Positions 1 through 7,581 of a stretch of 64,000 nt of DNA are shown here, one piece after another. The notes below the pieces were generated by a model that made no database searches, was not told the DNA's origin, and was given only the letters and a program-made list of their open reading frames with translations. This DNA is from Clostridium sp. (GTDB lineage Bacteria; Bacillota_I; Bacilli_A; Acholeplasmatales; Anaeroplasmataceae). The translations under genes were made by a program, and so were the position numbers. Numbering within the stretch: position 1 is the first letter of the stretch; every line of letters begins with the position of its first letter. The stretch covers positions 372,001 to 436,000 of the forward strand of contig CP091735.1 in the NCBI GenBank assembly GCA_022010015.1, read 5' to 3'.

Positions 1-1785
1 GGTCTAATTACATCGCTATCAATGAACTTGATTTTATTCTTGGTTTCTTCTTTTTTAGCGCCATCTTTCAAAGATGAATCTTTCTTTTCCGTATTTTTTT
101 GGCGATTTCATATAATCCAGCCTCCATTTCTTGATTACTTCTTCCTTCTACATATTTATTATAATCATTATCAGACACAAAAATCAAGTAGTTTATAATA
201 ATAAATTTTTGCCATCATTTGCTAAAATTATATTATCACAATTAATCTCTAACTTTTTTTCTAGTATATGCAGATTTTAAATCTCCGTATGATGGTGGAG
301 AACTTCCACGATGATTATGAATTATTATATAATCGCCATCCTTCTTTAACATATCCAATCCATCACTAGTTATTCTTACACTTGCAGGATCACCATTAGG
401 ATTATAATATGTATTATTTAAATTATTCTTGTCAATTATACATACACTTTCTACTTTTCTTGACTTTTCATAATCAAAAATAAGTTTTGAGCATCTTATA
501 ACCTCGTGAGCTACGTCTTGATTTGGAATGTTATCCTTTATACTTTACTTATATTCTTCAGTTTTATAGTCTCCTGATACTTCACAATACTCAGGGATTT
601 CATAATTCTCTTTTTCTTTAGTGATAGCATTTTCTTCGATAATTGGTAGGCCATCTCGTTCTTCTTTGGTAATTCTACAGCGCCATTCATATTTGACTAA
701 GCCATTCTTTTTACAAAACTCATCATATTTAGTTTGATAAGCTTTGCTATCAGCTATGGCCTTTTGTCTTTCTTCCTTTGAAACTGCTGTTATTTCATGG
801 AGTTTTGCATCCCTTACCTTGCATTCTAATCTTCTTTGGACTATTTCTAGGTTTCTTTCTTTTTTTCCACTCTATTTTTGAGGGATGCTTTTTTTGGAAT
901 ATACATCCCCTTTTGATATGGTATTAAATTGTGTCTACAATTATAACCTAGAAAGCCATAATTAATAGCTTCATCCAGTGAATAATAATCTATACCATCT
1001 ACCTTGCCTATAGGCTTTGGTGTTGGGGGATTATGCGGATCATATGTTTGCATAAGATAATTTTTTTAATATCACAATCAATGATAAATACTTTATTTTT
1101 GCCACCATCTGCAGCGTTCACTACAATCGGCGTGCTGACTTGACAAAAACATATTTAACGCCCTTTTTCTCTTTTTGCTCTAAAAGATGACTACGCATTG
1201 CTTCAGTTCTTGCTGATATTTCAGCTAGATTACGTATGCTTTTTTTCTTCTTCCTAGTGAGTCAAATAAGGTAAGGCGCTTTTCACTAATATCCGTCATA
1301 AGCTGGTTAATATCATTTTTTATCTTTTTTTATCATAGTCAGGAATAATTAAATTACCATAGCCCTTTTTCACTAGACATTACATATTCTCTTAAATTCG
1401 AGACTTGCTCATTATTGCCCATTGTAATTGTCTTTGCTCCACCCTTACCGCTTAACGCTGCTACAGTGTTAATATAAAGATTTCTTTCAACAGGATTTTT
1501 TGCTACCTTTGCTCTTCTTTCAAGATAATAAGTAGTGTAATTGTACCAGTCGACTACGCTCTTTTTCAAAGATAAGATAATTTGGTCTTTAACCTCTTTA
1601 GGAGCTTTTTGCTTATTCAATTCAGCTTCTACATGTCTAATAATCTCACCAGCCTTAAACTTGACTAATTGAACATTTAATCCTAAAGTAGTCGCCTCAG
1701 AGAATAGTTTCTTAAGTGTTGAGTTAGCTTCTTCAACTAATAGGACTCTTTCCTTTGCTTTATCCTCGAACTCATCTTTGTTCAT
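1..1785 (-). CDS. Phage minor capsid protein (Phage_min_cap2/MuF type), frames broken, 3' end beyond window
   Basis: This is the gene directly after the portal, as in A118-like phages. The reading frame is interrupted several times, but the fragments join into one protein of about 600 residues or more. After the N-terminal 143 residues a 5-to-4 A correction carries the frame onward. Next comes the segment SQHADCSERCRWWQNKVF and then GYNCRHNLIPY, which match the conserved SxHxxxRxxHxxWQGKxF and CRHxxxPY parts of phage minor head proteins. A basic helical stretch (QRRLECKVRDAKLHEI) follows. A C-terminal extension (about 200-560) carries HHRGSSPPSYGDL, a form of the H-x-H-P...PSxxD motif seen at the C-termini of MuF-type proteins. 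Start: ATG two bases after the portal stop. Confidence 0.78.
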
Positions 1786-1786
1786 A

Positions 1787-3340
1787 CTACAAACCTAAAC
1801 TACCATAGGAATTTTCAATATTATCATTTTCAGTTTCTCGGCTGATTTGTTCTAGCTCATCATCTATTTCCTTATCGCTCCAGTTAGGATTTAAAGCCTT
1901 AACAGCGCTACGCCTACTCATTAGCTTACATTGATATCTTTGTAAGACTATTGAATTATTTTCAGAATCATTTAAAACAGTTGTTTTATCCCATTTAATG
2001 AACGCTCCCTCAATTTCTATACCTAAGGCTTTTGCAATATCATTAAGCATTGGATTTAAAACCTCGGATATTATTTTACGCTTGTCATTGACAGTGCCTT
2101 TAGTAATGTCCTTAAGGTAGTTAACCTCAGTGGCTGTTTTAACAGCTACCGATAATGTAGGATCATAATCTTCAGGAGATAAGCCGCAGCCCACACAAAT
2201 CAAAGTTGTTAAGAATGCTAGATCAGTATTCCATTCGGCAATTCTTAAATTGAATTGAATACTTTCAGGCTTAAAGTCATCAGCATTGCCTACTGATAGT
2301 CTTTTAATAAAAGTGTAGTCTGGAACTTCCACCTTTGCATTTTCCATAAAGTCATCGAGTGAGATATTGCTAGCCTTAGCACCTATCATATTTGACCTAA
2401 TTAAAGGTACCTTAGGAGTGATTGTAGTTCCTACCTTTGGTAATAATATTTTACCTCTTCCAATGGTCTTATCAAGGTCTTTGTAGGTGTTTGTTTGATC
2501 ATATTCAAAGACCTGATTCAAAACATCTATAAACTGACTTTCACCTATTCCTGAATAAGGACAGCGTCTATTTACGGCTGTATTTTTCAAACGATAAACG
2601 CCTATTACACCGAGAGGCATGCTAGGTATCTCAACTGACTTATAAAACTCTATATCGCTGAATTTAGCCCTGATTTTATCAGGTATTGTATCAGCATCCA
2701 AATCATTAACCTTGCTCTTAGTCCAGTCAGTACCAGTACTTACAACACGCTTACATCTGAACTCTCTATAGGTCTTATTGTCCTTCAAGAATCTATGCTC
2801 ATAAATAACATAGTTTTCGCTCATAAGCTCACCAGAAACCTCAGTAGTGTATAAATTAGCTTCTATCACTTGAGACTTTCTATCTTCAATTACCTCATAT
2901 CTTGATAATGGATAGGTATCAAAGATAATCTTGCCATCTATAATATCAAACGCTACTAAAGTCTCACCACGCTCAAGCATAAAGATAGTGGCCTTTATAA
3001 GCATTTCATTCCACTTAACCATAGCATCCTTAAGCTCTGTAATATTTTCATCAGATACACCATCAAAGGTGGCATTACCAGTGATTTTACGTACTAGAAT
3101 TGATAATATTTTCGGAAGCGTATCACTTGATAAATACTTATCGTGAACAGCTGGAGCATAGCCTCTTGCAAATGTATAAGCTCTATAATTGTTGTATACT
3201 GCTTGTTGAATTAAGACTGGTTGCAGTCTTAAAAAAAAGAAATCATCTTGAAAGCAATCACTACTTATGCTTCCTATGATTTCTTTATAACTCGCTGATA
3301 GTTCCATTGTATCAGTATTTTTTCTAAATTGGTCTCCCAT
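1787..3340 (-). CDS. Phage portal protein (A118/SPP1 gp6-like)
   Basis: The portal forms the dodecameric ring at the capsid vertex through which DNA is packaged. The 517-residue length is usual for the family. Support comes from position between terL and the minor capsid gene, an N-terminal helical region, and the C-terminal TATEVNYLKD segment that resembles the TATEV/I...E motif of A118-type portals. The frame is uninterrupted. It starts 12 bases after the terL stop and ends one base before the next gene, so the packaging and head genes are probably cotranscribed. Confidence 0.85.
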   Translation of the reverse strand: MGDQFRKNTDTMELSASYKEIIGSISSDCFQDDFFFLRLQPVLIQQAVYNNYRAYTFARGYAPAVHDKYLSSDTLPKILSILVRKITGNATFDGVSDENITELKDAMVKWNEMLIKATIFMLERGETLVAFDIIDGKIIFDTYPLSRYEVIEDRKSQVIEANLYTTEVSGELMSENYVIYEHRFLKDNKTYREFRCKRVVSTGTDWTKSKVNDLDADTIPDKIRAKFSDIEFYKSVEIPSMPLGVIGVYRLKNTAVNRRCPYSGIGESQFIDVLNQVFEYDQTNTYKDLDKTIGRGKILLPKVGTTITPKVPLIRSNMIGAKASNISLDDFMENAKVEVPDYTFIKRLSVGNADDFKPESIQFNLRIAEWNTDLAFLTTLICVGCGLSPEDYDPTLSVAVKTATEVNYLKDITKGTVNDKRKIISEVLNPMLNDIAKALGIEIEGAFIKWDKTTVLNDSENNSIVLQRYQCKLMSRRSAVKALNPNWSDKEIDDELEQISRETENDNIENSYGSLGL

Positions 3341-3351
3341 TTTTAACCTCC

Positions 3352-4782
3352 TTACATATGAATATTTTTCATACCATATTTCAAACCATCAATCATATGG
3401 TCATTACCATCAATAGGTTTTCCTGTGTTCTCATCAACGCATAACGCTAGCATTTCCTCAATAAGCATATCGTAATTGCTTACTTCGTTCATAGAGATTG
3501 GATCAATATATCCAGCATTAATAGTGATAAATAAGTCTGGATAAGCTAATATGTCTTGAAGATGCTTCATATCCTTGATAACATCTTTCTTACCACAATC
3601 ATGCCAAGAATAATGTGTAAGCTCATTTCCAGTTAATGCCATATCTTGTCCAGCTTGACACGAGTCAACATAAATACTTACCAAGCCTGGAAGAAATATA
3701 TCGAAATATTCAAGCCAATAGTCAATCCATCCCTCAATTAATATTGCTTGCTTATGGTTTCCTATAGGCTCGTGATTGAACGCCTGCGGATCATAATAAA
3801 AGCCGGGAAGTCTAATAATCCTCTCGGCTGTAGTTATAAGTAAAACATTACAAGTGGTCGCATCTATGACTGTACCTACGTCAGCGCCACAAATAATCTT
3901 AGATATTTTTTCAAGTGGCTTTAATGGTAGCTTTCTTCTACCATCGCTAGCTAGCCCTAAAGCCTCAAATTCTATGACGTGCTTATTAATGTCAAACATT
4001 GGATAAACAAGCCCTTGAACTCCCGTTACGATGCCTAAGAATACGTTGTCATACTCAGTCTCGCTTCTTTCTTTAGCTCTTCTTGCTTCATCTAGGAATT
4101 CCTGACTTACCCATCTAGGCGGTAAATCTAAATACGTTGAATGATGCTTTAAAGTGTTTTTATCCGCTCTTTTAGCCTCTACATTTACCCAGTGATTAAT
4201 AACAGGTGGAGGATTGTAAGTACGAAAGACAACGTATTTACGGCTCTTTAAATACACCTGGTATTCTTCGTTTGTCATATCGTCTACATTGTCTCCAGAA
4301 GGTCTTAGAATTGATAATATTACGGATTGTACTTCACGTCTATCTTTGAATTCCTGCAATTCCTCAAACCACAAATATTTAACAAAACCAAACTTAAACT
4401 TGATTGATTTAATCTTTGTAGGATCATCACAACCCTTGAATACTATCTTTTGCCCTGTAGGAATGTAGGTATATTCCTTAGGGCTCTTTTTAGCTCGCCA
4501 TAAATGAGAAACACCAAGCTTCCATATAGCCCAGCCTATTTGTTCATAGACTGATGATTGAATAGTATTTTCAACCTTACGAAGACATACAGCGTGGCTC
4601 ATTATTCCAAGCGATGCATCACGCATAATTCCAAGAACAATCTCAATTGATGCAAAAGATGACTTCGTACTGTTTCTTCCTCCTGACAAGTCAAAGTAGG
4701 TATATAAGTTTTCCTTGATTGCTTTATGAACTGGATAAAACACCGGAGCTATTATTTTTGACATTTTAATCATCTGTGTCAT
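3352..4782 (-). CDS. terL: Terminase large subunit (PBSX/A118 family)
   Basis: ATPase and nuclease motor that packages phage DNA. A P-loop variant GGRNSTKSS lies at residues 34-42 and a Walker B-like strand YLWFEELQEF near residue 135. The C-terminal half has CGADVGTVIDAT, the usual start of the RNase H-like nuclease domain. The length of 476 residues is normal and the frame is intact. The start overlaps the end of the preceding small gene by 17 bases, as small and large terminase genes often do. Confidence 0.92.
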   Translation of the reverse strand: MTQMIKMSKIIAPVFYPVHKAIKENLYTYFDLSGGRNSTKSSFASIEIVLGIMRDASLGIMSHAVCLRKVENTIQSSVYEQIGWAIWKLGVSHLWRAKKSPKEYTYIPTGQKIVFKGCDDPTKIKSIKFKFGFVKYLWFEELQEFKDRREVQSVILSILRPSGDNVDDMTNEEYQVYLKSRKYVVFRTYNPPPVINHWVNVEAKRADKNTLKHHSTYLDLPPRWVSQEFLDEARRAKERSETEYDNVFLGIVTGVQGLVYPMFDINKHVIEFEALGLASDGRRKLPLKPLEKISKIICGADVGTVIDATTCNVLLITTAERIIRLPGFYYDPQAFNHEPIGNHKQAILIEGWIDYWLEYFDIFLPGLVSIYVDSCQAGQDMALTGNELTHYSWHDCGKKDVIKDMKHLQDILAYPDLFITINAGYIDPISMNEVSNYDMLIEEMLALCVDENTGKPIDGNDHMIDGLKYGMKNIHM

Positions 4783-5092
4783 CTACGATTAGCACCTCAT
4801 CTTGTTTTGATTTAATTTGTTCATTTGCATTTTGCTGCAAGATTTGAATTGCTTTTAATCTTGTATCAAGAGAAACCTCCATACCAAACCTATCAGGAAC
4901 TAAACCTAAAGCAATAGCCTGTAATAGCTTTGTTGTTTCTTCTGGTGTTATTTGTGGCAGCTTTCCTAAGTCCTTCAAAATCGCCTTTGCTTCCTTTGCT
5001 TTACCGGTAAGCATTGTAGTCTTTTTTCCTGAGTTAGAGGCTGGCTTCAATTCTTTTTCTTTGAAGGCTTTCTTTTTCTTAATCTCTGCCAC
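4766..5092 (-). CDS. terS: Probable terminase small subunit
   Basis: A 108-residue protein encoded immediately upstream of terL and overlapping it. It has a basic N-terminus, a central helical region (residues 35-95) and an acidic tail. The start is GTG at 5092, preceded by a GGTGGGG stretch. The assignment rests mainly on position; no helix-turn-helix typical of longer TerS proteins is obvious. It could instead be a small accessory gene, with TerS missing. Confidence 0.55.
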   Translation of the reverse strand: MAEIKKKKAFKEKELKPASNSGKKTTMLTGKAKEAKAILKDLGKLPQITPEETTKLLQAIALGLVPDRFGMEVSLDTRLKAIQILQQNANEQIKSKQDEVLIVDDTDD

Positions 5093-5210
5093 TATCCATC
5101 ATCCCCACCGATGAGCTTTCTTCCTATCTCTTGGTAGTATATTTCACCAAGTCTTTTTGTATAGATTTGTCATATTGGTAAACACCTCCGTTTTTATAAG
5201 TCATAAGCCT

Positions 5211-5399
5211 ATATTTATTTTTTTCTGATATTCCTCATCAAAAATACTTACAACGTTTTAAATACTCAATACCAAATTTAGTAGCTAATTGCTTTCTTTG
5301 ACTACTATAACTAACAGTAGTAACTACTTGTATTTTAATCTTACTATTAATACTAATTGCTAATAATAAATCTCTTATATCACTTCTAATATTACTCAT
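5211..5399 (-). CDS. Small phage protein, unknown
   Basis: The ATG at 5399 opens a reading frame of 50 codons; one base fewer in the T run near 5250 extends it to about 62 residues, ending KCKYFDEEYQKKINIGL-like. The protein is basic with no recognised domain. It lies between the sRNA-like region and terS on the same strand. Weak evidence: only codon use, location and strand agreement. Confidence 0.35.
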
Positions 5400-5533
5400 A
5401 ATTATTACTATTACTTACCTTTCTTTTAACTTAATATTTCGTATTTAAGTATTATATATATTTATATATTCTTAAATATCAATTACCATTTAATTATTAC
5501 TAAAGTAATAATATAAATACTAATTGATACAAA

Positions 5534-5605
5534 GCGACCAGTTTTATTTTTAATCAAGGCATAAAAAAAGCGACCAGTTTTATTTTTAATCAAGGCATAA
5601 AAAAA
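5534..5605. repeat. Tandem direct repeat, 2 x 36 bp
   Basis: Two consecutive copies of the unit beginning GCGACCAGTTTTATTTTTAA, each ending in an A run of about seven. It lies just downstream (minus-strand sense) of the terminator at 5599-5630, which it slightly overlaps, and upstream of the terminase genes. It could be a packaging or replication element, or simple slippage. The 5400-5795 stretch otherwise holds only the small RNA candidate. Confidence 0.85.
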
Positions 5606-5630
5606 GGACCAAATCAAATGATTTAGCCCT
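5599..5630 (-). terminator. Rho-independent terminator
   Basis: On the minus strand an 11-bp stem, GGGCTAAATCA with TGATTTGGTCC, is followed directly by seven T. It would stop transcription coming from the early side before the packaging genes, and could form the 3' end of the small RNA candidate. Confidence 0.75.
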
Positions 5631-5718
5631 TAAAATTTGGAGAGTATCTTATACCTAGAAATAAATAGAAACGGATTAATAATAGTGGAATAAAAATATT
5701 TTTTTATCTATTTCTACG
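5599..5718 (-). ncRNA. Candidate small RNA (~120 nt)
   Basis: The stretch between the extended -10 promoter and the strong terminator holds no open frame. It contains a long-range inverted repeat (GTAGAAATAG with a TTCTATTT-type arm about 40 bases later) and ends in the 11-bp terminator hairpin. Function is unknown; no similarity to a known RNA family was recognised. Confidence 0.35.
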
Positions 5719-5724
5719 CTTCCT

Positions 5725-5733
5725 ATTATACCA
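5725..5733 (-). promoter_or_regulatory. Extended -10 promoter
   Basis: Minus strand reads TGTGGTATAAT: a perfect -10 box with an extended TG element. No good -35 box is present 17 bases upstream, where two direct copies of TATAACG occur. It would start an RNA near 5718. Confidence 0.45.
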
Positions 5734-5794
5734 CAAAATTACGTTATAAAGCGTTATAGAATTATTTTTTTCTCTTTTTATTTGCAAAAAAATG

Positions 5795-5987
5795 TATTAT
5801 TTTTTTAAATAATTCTGGATTGTTTTTTTATACAATTCTAAAGCTCTTCTAATGAACTCTGGAATGGTTAAATCCTGCTTTGCTTTATCGTATACTTCTT
5901 GATAAGCTTCACGATCAATCTTTGCTTGAAAATTGATGTATTTCTTTTGTTGCCACTCATACTCTTTTTTTCAATGTTTCTACTCAT
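5795..5987 (-). CDS. Small ribbon-helix-helix-like protein (left copy)
   Basis: ATG at 5987 follows a GGAG ribosome site. After one correction in a seven-A run the product is about 62 residues: MSRNIEKKYEWQQKKYINF, then QAKIDREAYQEVYDKAKQ and IPEFIRRALELYKK. The plan of a beta strand followed by two helices resembles Arc/MetJ-type DNA-binding proteins. It is clearly similar to the protein at 23763-23942 (shared pattern MxRN..W..K...F.AKI.....EV...KQ.....FI..AL.L.K..PE.F). It lies downstream of a promoter with a palindromic operator, so it may be an autoregulator. Regulatory function is inferred. Confidence 0.6.
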
Positions 5988-6074
5988 GATTTTTGCTCCT
6001 TTCTTTTTCCTTGCTTTGATGATATATCTAATTTCTGATACTAAAGCAACTGCATCAAAAATTCCAAATATACA

Positions 6075-6215
6075 TCATAAAAACAATTTCATATGTTTGC
6101 ATCCTATTACTTTTTCTTTCTTTTTTTGTCTTTTTGTTTCTAGTACCTTAGCAACTATATAAGTTATACAAGCTAAGATTACAAAAACATATGTAATAAT
6201 TTCTAATACTTGCAT
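6075..6215 (-). CDS. Small membrane protein, 46 aa, doubtful
   Basis: An uninterrupted frame starts MQVLEIITYVFVILACITYI, giving one clear transmembrane segment, and is followed by a strongly basic tail. No convincing ribosome site precedes the ATG. It lies between the peptide gene and the ribbon-helix-helix gene on the same strand. It may be a holin-like or toxin-like peptide, or spurious. Confidence 0.35.
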   Translation of the reverse strand: MQVLEIITYVFVILACITYIVAKVLETKRQKKKEKVIGCKHMKLFL

Positions 6216-6247
6216 ATTATTCTAGATATGTTATAATAAAAGGGAGG

Positions 6248-6266
6248 AGAAGGGCTACGCCCCTCT
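6248..6266 (-). terminator. Hairpin after the 35-aa peptide gene
   Basis: An 8-bp stem with a 3-nt loop (AGAGGGGC-GTA-GCCCTTCT) begins at the peptide stop codon. The following sequence is CCTCCCTTTTATT, so the T tract is not immediate. It could be an inefficient terminator or an RNA-stability hairpin. Confidence 0.45.
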
Positions 6267-6373
6267 TACTTCCTATGTCTTAGGTGTTTTAAGCGTCTTA
6301 GTATCTTACGACCATTCACGATTATTGTTAAGATACTAGCTATAATACCTAAGATATTTTTTATTATAACCAT
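6266..6373 (-). CDS. 35-aa hydrophobic/basic peptide, toxin-like (left cassette)
   Basis: ATG at 6373 is preceded by the strong site AAAGGAGGT and by a perfect sigma-A promoter. The peptide begins MVIIKNILGIIASILTIIVN and ends in a very basic stretch (RKILRRLKHLRHRK). One hydrophobic segment plus a basic end is the shape of many type I toxins and small membrane-active peptides. A related 34-residue peptide occurs at 23571-23676 behind a near-identical promoter/operator. Whether it is toxic is not shown by sequence; it could also be a small regulator. Confidence 0.6.
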   Translation of the reverse strand: MVIIKNILGIIASILTIIVNGRKILRRLKHLRHRK

Positions 6374-6402
6374 CTTTTCTACCTCCTTTCCTTTACGTAT
6401 AT

Positions 6403-6431
6403 ATTATAGTATACTATATCTAGTATGTCAA
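6403..6431 (-). promoter_or_regulatory. Consensus promoter with embedded palindromic operator (left cassette)
   Basis: TTGACA at 6431-6426 and TATAAT at 6408-6403 are separated by exactly 17 bases. The spacer holds CATACTA-N4-TAGTATA and the perfect 14-bp palindrome TATAGTATACTATA (6405-6418). Compared with the promoter at 23522-23550, the first five and positions 10-15 of the spacer are identical. A repressor bound here would block RNA polymerase. The bound protein is inferred, perhaps the ribbon-helix-helix protein. Confidence 0.85.
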
Positions 6432-6504
6432 GCGTTTTAACAATTATTTTTTTAAATATTTTTGTAAAAAAATAAACTCTAGTTTTTTTGCTAGAGTTTT
6501 TTTC

Positions 6505-6858
6505 TTATTTCCATTTAGAATTTTTGCATAGCTGATTTATGCCTATAAATCTTGCTTGCCTTATATAATCATTTGCATAATTAAGCATATTTGCTATTTC
6601 AAATTGGCTCTTAAGTTCAACAAAGGTATAAATTAATACATCAGCATAGGCCGGATTATCAATCATTTTTATGAACTCTTTCACAAGCTCTATTTGACTT
6701 TCCAGGCCCTTTAATTTTAGCTGCAAATTAATTACCTTTTCTTTAACTTCCTCTTGAAGTTTTAATAATTGCCATTGGCTTAATTCAGTAGTATTTTTTC
6801 TACCGCCATTGTTCTTCCCCTCACCTATTGCTGCTAGGTTTGGTGATTTAATATTCAT
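6505..6858 (-). CDS. Phage DUF1492/ArpU-like late transcription regulator
   Basis: A 117-residue protein with a long coiled coil (about residues 28-70) followed by a short C-terminal region (LKSQFEIANMLNYANDYIRQ) resembling the sigma-70 region-4 helix-turn-helix of DUF1492 and related phage proteins. Such proteins activate late genes and are usually encoded just before terminase, as here. Similarity is judged by architecture, not alignment, so the family is tentative. Confidence 0.5.
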   Translation of the reverse strand: MNIKSPNLAAIGEGKNNGGRKNTTELSQWQLLKLQEEVKEKVINLQLKLKGLESQIELVKEFIKMIDNPAYADVLIYTFVELKSQFEIANMLNYANDYIRQARFIGINQLCKNSKWK

Positions 6859-6955
6859 AGTTCTTTTTATAAATGTCTATGTCCTCAAGCTTTACTTTGA
6901 TTTGTTCTCTTATAAGATTTGTTTCTCTTATATTTCTTCTTAAATCATTTAGCAT
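6848..6955 (-). CDS. Small protein, 35 aa
   Basis: An open frame begins MLNDLRRNIRETNLIREQIK and overlaps the start of the late regulator by 11 bases, a pattern of translational coupling. It is charged and helical with no known domain. Confidence 0.35.
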   Translation of the reverse strand: MLNDLRRNIRETNLIREQIKVKLEDIDIYKKNYEY

Positions 6956-7072
6956 TCTTTTTAACATAGATTTTTAGTGCTCTTGTTAAGCTCATCAATA
7001 CTTATATTGTATGATAAACATATATTTTTTTAATTCTCCTTAAATCCATATAAGCCTACTTTCTAAGTGCAT

Positions 7073-7307
7073 TTATCTTTTTCTTCTAATTTTTTTAATA
7101 TCATTACCACAATAAATAAATTTAATTGCAGTTTTACAATCCTCACTAAAAAAACATACTTTATAGGCGCTACTGCATTATAGCTAATACAATGTATTTT
7201 TTTCCATTAGCATAAAAAAATATACATACTCTGAATAGCATACTCTTTCACGTTTTTAAAAATAGTATATGAATTTTTTTACTTAATATTTCTTCTATTT
7301 CATTCAT
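7073..7307 (-). CDS. Small phage protein, frames broken
   Basis: ATG at 7307 opens MNEIEEILSKK; the frame then breaks at T/A runs but continues as a plausible protein of about 75 residues (ISYNAVAPIKYVFF, EDCKTAIKFIYCGNDIKKI). No domain recognised. The joined reading is a reconstruction. Confidence 0.35.
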
Positions 7308-7329
7308 TTTTATTTACTCTTATCTTCCC

Positions 7330-7567
7330 TTAACCACCAAGTCTTTTTTTATAATCATATACATGCACATAATGAATTAATGAGCTATTTATCTTATCCC
7401 AAAAAAAATCATAACTATCTCTTGTAGGAACGAGACTTATATTTGCAACATATCCAGCTCCAGATTCGTCTTCATAATAAATTCCATTATCTAATGCTTC
7501 AAATACTACTTCAATAGGACAATTTAAAAAAATATTCTATATCTTTAATTTTTTTCATTTTATTCAT
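7330..7567 (-). CDS. Small phage protein, frames broken
   Basis: ATG at 7567 follows AGGAGGAG. With corrections in two long T runs the product is about 75 residues (CPIEVVFEALDNGIYYEDES, SLIHYVHVYDYKKRLGG). It sits just downstream of the helicase gene on the same strand. Function unknown. Confidence 0.4.
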
Positions 7568-7581
7568 TTTATTTGCTCCTC

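Noticed and set aside
200..560. Active JAMM/JAB peptidase in the capsid protein that could partner the E1/E2 cassette
   Set aside because: The motif lacks the first His and the Pro (IHHRG in place of HxHPx), so a metal site cannot be supported.
5534..5605. 36-bp repeat as a CRISPR fragment
   Set aside because: The two copies are directly adjacent with no spacer and no cas genes are near.
5899..6162. Plus-strand hydrophobic ORF of 87 codons
   Set aside because: It is antisense to the left RHH gene and the small membrane ORF, has no ribosome site, and its hydrophobicity reflects T-rich sequence.
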